In this document: one piece after another, positions 58,702-64,000 of the stretch
How positions within the stretch are numbered: position 1 is the stretch's first letter
Layout: each line of letters begins with the position of its first letter
Source of the DNA: Levilactobacillus mulengensis
GTDB lineage: Bacteria > Bacillota > Bacilli > Lactobacillales > Lactobacillaceae
Length of the DNA stretch: 64,000 bases
Assembly: GCF_003946045.1 (NCBI RefSeq)
Contig: NZ_RHNW01000005.1
Coordinates: 124,001-188,000 of the forward strand
Direction: 5' to 3'
The notes under the pieces: generated by a model
Database searches by the model: none
Told to the model about the DNA's origin: nothing
Seen by the model: the letters and a program-made list of their open reading frames with translations, nothing else
Position numbers and translations under genes: made by a program

Positions 58702-59333
58702 TGACAGTAACAGATAAAATTGCGGCGGACCTCTTGCATATTGGTGCGGTGACCCTGGCACCCAACGACCCATTTCTGTGGGCGAGCGGGATGCAAGCCC
58801 CCATCTACACGGATAACCGGCAGACAATTGCCTATCCGGAAGTCCGCGCAGCCATCGCGGACGGGCTAGCGGCGTTGATTCAGGAAAAGTATCCGACGGC
58901 GACCGTCATTGGTGGCGTGGCGACGGCAGGGATTCCGCATGCCGCTCTGGTGGCCGACCGGCTGGGGTTACCGATGAATTATGTGCGGTCAAAACCCAAG
59001 GATCATGGGCGGGGCAAGCAAATTGAAGGGCAGCTAACAGCGACCGACCAAGTCGTCTTGATCGATGATTTAATCTCGACCGGGGGCAGTGTGTTGGCCG
59101 CAGCCAAGGCGGTTCAAGCCACCGGTGCCACGGTTCTGGGCGTTGTCGCGATTTTCTCCTACGAGTTGCCTGATAGTGTCGTGAATTTTCAGGCAGCCGG
59201 CTTAACCTTGACGCCCCTGACCACGTACAGTGCGTTGATTGACGTGGCCCGGTCCGAGGGGGATATGACCCCAGCTGAGTTTGCCTCACTTCAACAGTGG
59301 CGTGAAGATCCGTGGGGCTGGTCCGGCGACTAA
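58698..59333 (+). CDS. pyrE: Orotate phosphoribosyltransferase
   Basis: 211 aa, forms OMP from orotate and PRPP. The PRPP-binding motif is VVLIDDLISTGGSVLAA (about residues 117-133), with MNYVRSKPKDHGRGKQIEG the flexible catalytic loop. ATG 58698 overlaps the pyrF stop codon (ATGA) with GAGGAAAA as site; an in-frame ATG also follows at 58701. A parS site follows directly. Confidence 0.96.
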   Translation: MMTVTDKIAADLLHIGAVTLAPNDPFLWASGMQAPIYTDNRQTIAYPEVRAAIADGLAALIQEKYPTATVIGGVATAGIPHAALVADRLGLPMNYVRSKPKDHGRGKQIEGQLTATDQVVLIDDLISTGGSVLAAAKAVQATGATVLGVVAIFSYELPDSVVNFQAAGLTLTPLTTYSALIDVARSEGDMTPAEFASLQQWREDPWGWSGD

Positions 59334-59349
59334 TGTTTCATGTGAAACA
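59334..59349. promoter_or_regulatory. parS site (one mismatch)
   Basis: TGTTTCATGTGAAACA, directly after the pyrE stop codon. Confidence 0.88.
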
Positions 59350-59366
59350 GCGAAAAAAGTCTAAAC

Positions 59367-59412
59367 GAAAAGCAGTGATTTCCCAATAACTCGGGTAAAT
59401 CACTGCTTTTTT
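59367..59412. terminator. Terminator of pyrE
   Basis: AAAAGCAGTGATTT / AAATCACTGCTTTTTT hairpin. Confidence 0.88.
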
Positions 59413-59419
59413 AGGCCAA

Positions 59420-60217
59420 TTAGGCCGCTGCTTTAATCAGTTTTAAGGGGTTTTTCCACGAATGTGCGTGGGGATTCTGCCAGTCATTTTGGGCACTGAC
59501 CCAGCTCTTGTGGTTGGTGACGCCCAGGTGTAGATGACCGGTCGCCTGAGTCGCAATGACCTGACCGACCTTGACCGTATCGCCGACGTGCACGGTATGG
59601 GTCGGGTGATCCATCGCAAATTCTTGGTAGATAACCTGATCCCCGTTTGCGGACTCGGTGACCACGACGTCCTTGCCCAGTCCTAAAGGATAGGCGTCGG
59701 TCACGCCGCGCTTCGTGGGGTTACCCACGAAGATGACTTCACCAGCGTGGACGGCGCGAATTTTACTGCCAACGCCTGCGTTGAAGTCTACGCCGTCATG
59801 CCACGGGGAGTCCGCCAGGTCGCGGTCACCAAAGGTTGAGGTGACGTGTTGACCACCCGTGTAGGGCCAGCCCCACTCAGCCGCTTCCTTGGCTGGTTGA
59901 GTGGCTGCGGTTTTAGGGGTTGTGCTGGCTGCCGCCGTGGTTGCGGTCGTGAGGGCTAACTTATGGGTTGGCTTTTCACCAGCCGCAGTCGCCTTTGCTG
60001 GGAAATACGCGACCCGCTTCGGTTGACTGGTTGCCCGCTCAGTTGGCGTATTAGCAATCGTTAGGGTTTCCGCTTCCGCCGTGCGGTCAGCGAAGAGGGG
60101 CAGGGTCAAGAGGACGCCTAACAGTAGCAGGAGCGGAATGGCCCCTACGAGTAAGTGACGTTGATAGCGATTTTTTAATGAACGTAAATGATTATATTTT
60201 TGATTCAGAGACGACAT
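59420..60217 (-). CDS. M23-family peptidoglycan endopeptidase, membrane-anchored
   Basis: 265 aa from ATG 60217 (GTG 60232 is an alternative). One N-terminal transmembrane segment (about 22-45) is followed by a Thr/Ala-rich linker and a LytM domain. The zinc ligands are seen in SPWHDGVDF (the HxxxD-type ligands) and in the HLHLGV motif. It would cleave peptide cross-links in the wall from the outer membrane face. It is a single gene convergent with pyrE. Confidence 0.9.
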   Translation of the reverse strand: MSSLNQKYNHLRSLKNRYQRHLLVGAIPLLLLLGVLLTLPLFADRTAEAETLTIANTPTERATSQPKRVAYFPAKATAAGEKPTHKLALTTATTAAASTTPKTAATQPAKEAAEWGWPYTGGQHVTSTFGDRDLADSPWHDGVDFNAGVGSKIRAVHAGEVIFVGNPTKRGVTDAYPLGLGKDVVVTESANGDQVIYQEFAMDHPTHTVHVGDTVKVGQVIATQATGHLHLGVTNHKSWVSAQNDWQNPHAHSWKNPLKLIKAAA

Positions 60218-60408
60218 TGTTTTGGGGACCACCTTTTTTCCGTAATAAAAAAATTGTACCAGTGTTTTGCGGTTTCTGCATTAAGAAATTGTGAAGATTT
60301 TGATTGGCGTGGGGCCACAAAACTTGAAGTTAGGCGGTCAAAGGCTGGTTAATTGGGCTTCTTTAGAACGTGTGAATAGTTAGTGTGGGGCTAAAAATAG
60401 TCAAAATA

Positions 60409-60450
60409 AAAGGATCAACTGGAGAACTTGACTCCGATTGATCCTTTTTG
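60409..60450 (-). terminator. Terminator of the YhgE/Pip gene
   Basis: AAAAGGATCAA / TTGATCCTTTT, with a T tract on the minus strand. Confidence 0.8.
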
Positions 60451-63216
60451 CTAAATTTCAGAAATATCCATCTCGTTGAGTCGTCCGTGTCGCCGTGCGT
60501 AGAACAGAATACCCATCGCCGAAAAGGCTAAGGCAATGACCAGTAAGACCAACATATTAGGAAGCGCTGAGTTGCCAATCATCAGCGTTTCTCGTAGGCC
60601 CGCGACCGAGTAGCTCATCGGCAGGTACGGGTGAATGGCCTGGAAGAAGCCGTTGGTCATCTGGAGCGGGTAGGTGCCGGCCGACCCACCGAGCTGCAGC
60701 ACCAGGAGCACCATGCTGAAGAAGGCACCAGGCTTGCCGAGGGTCAGATTTAGCCAGTAGACGATGCCCATGAAGGCCGCCCCGGTGATCAAAAGCATCA
60801 GCAGGGTTGCCCACGGATGAATCGGATTCAGGCCGTCAATGATTGCGAGCAGGCCGGTCATGAAGAGCGCTTCGCCGAGCACGAAGGCACTCATGATGGA
60901 GGCCTTCCCCAGCCACCAACGCCAGCCACTCCGCGGGTATTTGCGGGGCGTGTACATATCAAACATCAAGTTAAACGCCAGCGCGCCTACGAAGAGGGAA
61001 ACGGACATCATGTAGGGGGCCATGCCGGTGCCGTTGTCCGGTGCATCATCGTGATCGGTGTGCGTGGTCGTCGTTGGCTGGGCAAATTGGCGGTAGGTCA
61101 ACTGAGACGGGTGCACCGAAGCCTGCTGACCAGCCTGATTCAGCGAGGTCGCCAGCTTGGTGGTGCCGGTCTGAACCGTCGCTGCGCCGCTAGTTGCCTG
61201 AGTAGCCCCCGTGGCCAATTTATCAGCGCCGGTCGTGACCTGGGCCGTGCCCGCGGTGGCGGTTTGCAGGGCGGTGGTCAGTTGGGGACCACTGGTTGCC
61301 AGGGTGGTGAGGCCGCTCGTCAGGGTCGTGGCCCCATCGGCGAGTTGGGTGACGCCCTGGGTGAGTTGCGGCGTCTGGCCGTTCAGGCCGGCAAGACCAC
61401 CGGCGAGAGTCGCAGCCCCCGTGGTCAGGCTAGCGTTCTTGGCGGTTAGCTGGTGGGTCCCGGTGGCCAGTTGGGTGCTCCCCGTGGCGAGTTGATGCGT
61501 GCCGCTGGTCAGTTGTCCCCCTTGTGTCGCGAGTTGCGCCGTGCCACTGGCCAGTTGTGCGGCACCGGTGGCCAGCTGATTGACGCTACTGGCCAGCGTC
61601 GGTGTGTTAGCATGTAGCGTTTGCAGGCCCGTATTGAGTGTCGTCAGGACTTGATTTGCCTGTTGCAGACCACTAGCCAATGTTTGGGCGTTGGTCGTCA
61701 AAGTGGTGAGGCCATCGTTGAGTTTAGATTGTGCGCTGGCGGCCGCAGTCAAGCCAGCTTGCAGGTCACCGAGGGTGCTGGCCTGGGCATCGAGACTGTC
61801 GAGGTCGGTGCCGAGTTGCTCGGCAGCAGTTTGGGCAGCGGTGAGCGCAGTATTGTTGCCGGTGTCGCTGACGGCTTTGACCATGGCAGCCTTCTGGGTG
61901 GCGGTTAAATGTTGTGCGTCGGCCGCCGCGGCCACCTTGTGTTGCAGGGCCGTGTGGTCATCGGCGCTGGCAAGGGTGGTGAGTGCCGCCTGGAGTGCGG
62001 TCGCATCGGCTTTAACAGCGGTGGTGCTCTGAGCACTGCTGGCTAATTTGCTCACGGCGGTTTTTAACGCGACCTGCTGGCTTTGCGAGCTACTGAGGCC
62101 GGCTTGAATCTGCTTGAGGCCGCTGGTCAGCGCGGCACTCCCCGTGGTCAGTTTGGCAAAATTAGGGCCGAGGGCCTGGCTACCATTTGCCAGTTGGCCG
62201 ACGCTACTACTGAGTTGCTGGATGCTGCCGCTCAACGTCGTTAGGTGATGGCTGAGGTCTTGGGCACCCGTATTAACGGTTGTGACGCCGTTTACGTATC
62301 GGCGGGTACCGGCCTGAACGCTGTGGCTGCCACTAGCGAGTTGCTCTGCCGCGGCATTGAGGTGAGTCGCGCCCGCCGTGTAGGCAGTTACACCGCTACT
62401 GAGTTGGTGACTACCCCTGGCAAGTTGTTGGCTGGCAGTGATCAGGCGATGGGATTGACTTAGCAGCTGGTCGAGGCCAGTCGTCAGCTGTTGGCTGCCA
62501 GTCTGGGCCCGCTTGACGCCCGTGACATACTGACTGAGTTTGCTGGTCAGGGTGTGCTCGCCGTTGGTTAGCTTGACGGAACTGGCGGCGAGGGTGTTCA
62601 GCCCCTGGGCAATTTGCCGATCGGCGGCGGTTAACTTTTGACTGCCCGTCGCGAGCTTGCGGCTACCTGTGCCCGCGGTGGTCAGGCCGCGACCCAGGCG
62701 TTGGATGTCGGTAAATAGCGTTTTGGCGTAGGTCCGCGTCACCTGGGCACCCACGGCCTGGGCGGCGGCCTGGGCAGCCGAAGCCGTCATCTTGGAAGCC
62801 GTAAAATTGTGGCCGGCACTGGTTTGGTAGTGGAGCACCATCTGGTGGGGTGTCTTGGCCATTAACGTGGTCGCGTTGTGGGAAAAATTATCGGGAATCG
62901 TCACAATCATGTAGTACTTTCCGGTGGTTAGGCCGTGTTGCGCGCTGGCTTCACTGGCGACTGGCGTGAATTTCATGGCGTCAGAGTCTTTCAGATTCTG
63001 AGTCAGGTCGTGGCCCGCCGTTAAGCGCCTCCCCTGATAGCTGACCGGTTGGTCCTGATTGACCACGGCCACGGGGAGGTCGGCAAGCTTGCCATACGGG
63101 TCCCACATCGATTTCAAAAAGGTGACGGCGTAGATAGACGGAATCAACATGATGACCACCAACACCACCAATAGTAATTTATGCTTAAATAAATATCGCC
63201 ATTCTGCGTGAATCAT
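60451..63216 (-). CDS. YhgE/Pip-domain membrane protein with Leu-Gly heptad repeats
   Basis: 921 aa, start ATG 63216 (the in-frame ATG at 63252 has no site). An N-terminal transmembrane segment (KHKLLLVVLVVIMLIPSIYA) and YhgE-type domain (LPVAVVNQDQPV) are followed by a very long extracellular stretch (about 180-680) of LxxGxxxLxxG heptads (LATGTHQLTAKNASL), and about five C-terminal transmembrane segments in an ABC2-like arrangement. The family includes Pip, the phage infection protein of Lactococcus, and parts of ESX/T7SS accessory factors; here no ESX gene adjoins. A divergent TetR gene lies 158 bp away. Confidence 0.88.
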   Translation of the reverse strand: MIHAEWRYLFKHKLLLVVLVVIMLIPSIYAVTFLKSMWDPYGKLADLPVAVVNQDQPVSYQGRRLTAGHDLTQNLKDSDAMKFTPVASEASAQHGLTTGKYYMIVTIPDNFSHNATTLMAKTPHQMVLHYQTSAGHNFTASKMTASAAQAAAQAVGAQVTRTYAKTLFTDIQRLGRGLTTAGTGSRKLATGSQKLTAADRQIAQGLNTLAASSVKLTNGEHTLTSKLSQYVTGVKRAQTGSQQLTTGLDQLLSQSHRLITASQQLARGSHQLSSGVTAYTAGATHLNAAAEQLASGSHSVQAGTRRYVNGVTTVNTGAQDLSHHLTTLSGSIQQLSSSVGQLANGSQALGPNFAKLTTGSAALTSGLKQIQAGLSSSQSQQVALKTAVSKLASSAQSTTAVKADATALQAALTTLASADDHTALQHKVAAAADAQHLTATQKAAMVKAVSDTGNNTALTAAQTAAEQLGTDLDSLDAQASTLGDLQAGLTAAASAQSKLNDGLTTLTTNAQTLASGLQQANQVLTTLNTGLQTLHANTPTLASSVNQLATGAAQLASGTAQLATQGGQLTSGTHQLATGSTQLATGTHQLTAKNASLTTGAATLAGGLAGLNGQTPQLTQGVTQLADGATTLTSGLTTLATSGPQLTTALQTATAGTAQVTTGADKLATGATQATSGAATVQTGTTKLATSLNQAGQQASVHPSQLTYRQFAQPTTTTHTDHDDAPDNGTGMAPYMMSVSLFVGALAFNLMFDMYTPRKYPRSGWRWWLGKASIMSAFVLGEALFMTGLLAIIDGLNPIHPWATLLMLLITGAAFMGIVYWLNLTLGKPGAFFSMVLLVLQLGGSAGTYPLQMTNGFFQAIHPYLPMSYSVAGLRETLMIGNSALPNMLVLLVIALAFSAMGILFYARRHGRLNEMDISEI

Positions 63217-63236
63217 CGGCGACGCCCCCAATCTGT

Positions 63237-63283
63237 GGTATCCTGTGGGCAAGGATATGCCTCACATGTGGCTAAAGGATACC
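63237..63283. promoter_or_regulatory. Inverted repeat in the YhgE-tetR gap
   Basis: GGTATCCT (63237-63244) and AGGATACC (63276-63283) are exact inverted arms 31 bp apart; AGGATAT is also at 63252. A plausible TetR operator for the divergent pair. Confidence 0.45.
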
Positions 63284-63374
63284 GAGTCGGCCGGGAGTCG
63301 TCCACAACAGATGCGTTCACTCTGTGGATTAAGCCGCACTTTCGCCACAACTGGGGTCTAACGGGAGGGATTCG

Positions 63375-63956
63375 ATGACGGATAGGCGAGTTGTGAGAAC
63401 TAACCAAGCGCTGCGAGCGGCCTTCAGAAAGCTGGCCCAGCAGTATCGGTTTCGGGAAATTACGGTCCAACAGTTAACGGCGGAGGCCAATATTAATCGC
63501 AAAACTTTTTACCTACACTTTGACTCGATTGATGATTTAGCGGATAGTTTTACCGCGGAAATTGCCGACCAGCTGTTGGGACTTCTCTTGCAGGAGCCCA
63601 CCAAGCATGGTTCGCTACGGCACCCGGGCGTTTGGTTCGATCGGCTGAGTGCCTACTTTGATGAGGCGCCGACATTTTATACGTTCATCCTGACGTCGGA
63701 CGACTACAGTTTCCTGTCACGGCGGGTCAAACACCGAGTGGCGGCGGGCTTGGCGGCTAATTTCCAACAGGATTATCAGTTGAGTGCGACCGATGCCAAA
63801 TTAGGCGTGAATTTCCTGATTGACAGCACGTTGACCCTCTTTCGGCTGTACATCACCAAACAATTGGGCATCTCGAAGGCGGAGTTCCGTCAGCGAATGG
63901 TAACGCTGAACCTACAGGGGATGCAGGGGTTCTTGGCGTTGACCGGGGGCAAGTAG
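63375..63956 (+). CDS. TetR-family transcriptional regulator
   Basis: 193 aa, ATG with GGGAGGG upstream. The helix-turn-helix is FREITVQQLTAEANINRKTFYLHF (about 27-50). The ligand-binding helices are unremarkable and end at LTGGK. It is divergent from the YhgE/Pip gene, the usual arrangement for a TetR that controls its neighbour. The remaining 44 bp of the window hold nothing further. Confidence 0.9.
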   Translation: MTDRRVVRTNQALRAAFRKLAQQYRFREITVQQLTAEANINRKTFYLHFDSIDDLADSFTAEIADQLLGLLLQEPTKHGSLRHPGVWFDRLSAYFDEAPTFYTFILTSDDYSFLSRRVKHRVAAGLAANFQQDYQLSATDAKLGVNFLIDSTLTLFRLYITKQLGISKAEFRQRMVTLNLQGMQGFLALTGGK

Positions 63957-64000
63957 GCGGCATGGTCAGGCTTGGGAAAACCACTTTACGATCGCAGCTC

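Noticed and set aside
60817-62463. Several long plus-strand open frames
   Set aside because: Shadow frames of the heptad-repeat YhgE/Pip gene.
63300-63345. Further DnaA-like sequences (GTCCACAAC, CTGTGGATTA)
   Set aside because: Only two imperfect sites, no cluster; treated as chance.

Overview
The window looks like a near-origin chromosomal segment of a lactic acid bacterium of the Lactobacillaceae, roughly 50% GC. The reasons are the walJ-htrA-rlmH gene order, which in Firmicutes lies close to the replication origin, a cluster of DnaA boxes, several parS (ParB/Spo0J) sites, a type I-E CRISPR repeat of the kind seen in heterofermentative lactobacilli, and typical lactobacillus surface modules (SEC10/PgrA-type, MucBP, BspA-like repeats with a DUF5776-like tail, WxL-like). 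No rRNA, tRNA, transposase or prophage gene was recognised.

Layout. 1-3.7 kb: walJ (5' end cut), a structured RNA candidate, htrA, a DnaA-box cluster and rlmH. 3.7-16 kb: a surface-protein region with a small secreted protein, two coiled-coil membrane-anchored paralogs plus a decayed third, a MerR/SDR pair in which the SDR gene is frameshifted, and a BspA-like protein. 16-22 kb: a sortase-assembled pilus operon (two LPxTG pilins, class C sortase, class A sortase). 22-27.5 kb: rarA (frameshifted 3' end), a SnoaL-like gene with a MerR-type promoter, a second BspA-like protein (frameshifted) and a DUF2075 ATPase. 27.6-32 kb: two cas-less type I-E CRISPR arrays with duplicated leaders, interleaved with small secreted proteins. 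32-41.6 kb: metabolic and stress genes (MDR oxidoreductase/ArsR/DJ-1, remnants of a MerR/SDR pair, acetyltransferase, esterase/MFS, Nox-type flavoprotein, EAL protein). 41.6-52 kb: a second copy of the structured RNA, two tandem WxL-like surface proteins, and three related cytoplasmic proteins of an unrecognised modular family, two of them bracketed by 90-bp direct repeats. 52-64 kb: a TetM-like translation GTPase, rsgA behind a candidate uORF attenuator, a peptidase, an MFS transporter, pyrF-pyrE behind a PyrR attenuator, an M23 peptidase, and a YhgE/Pip membrane protein with a divergent TetR regulator.

How the parts may work together. Many genes encode exported proteins, including six members of a small secreted family with a PKxLRGTW motif and several paralog pairs, so this is a fast-evolving surface region inserted among conserved near-origin genes. 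The most novel items are the two-copy structured RNA with compensatory base changes, the three-gene modular family of unknown function near 46.7-51.9 kb, the short uORF with mutually exclusive hairpins before rsgA, and a pair of near-identical MerR-type operators at two distant genes.
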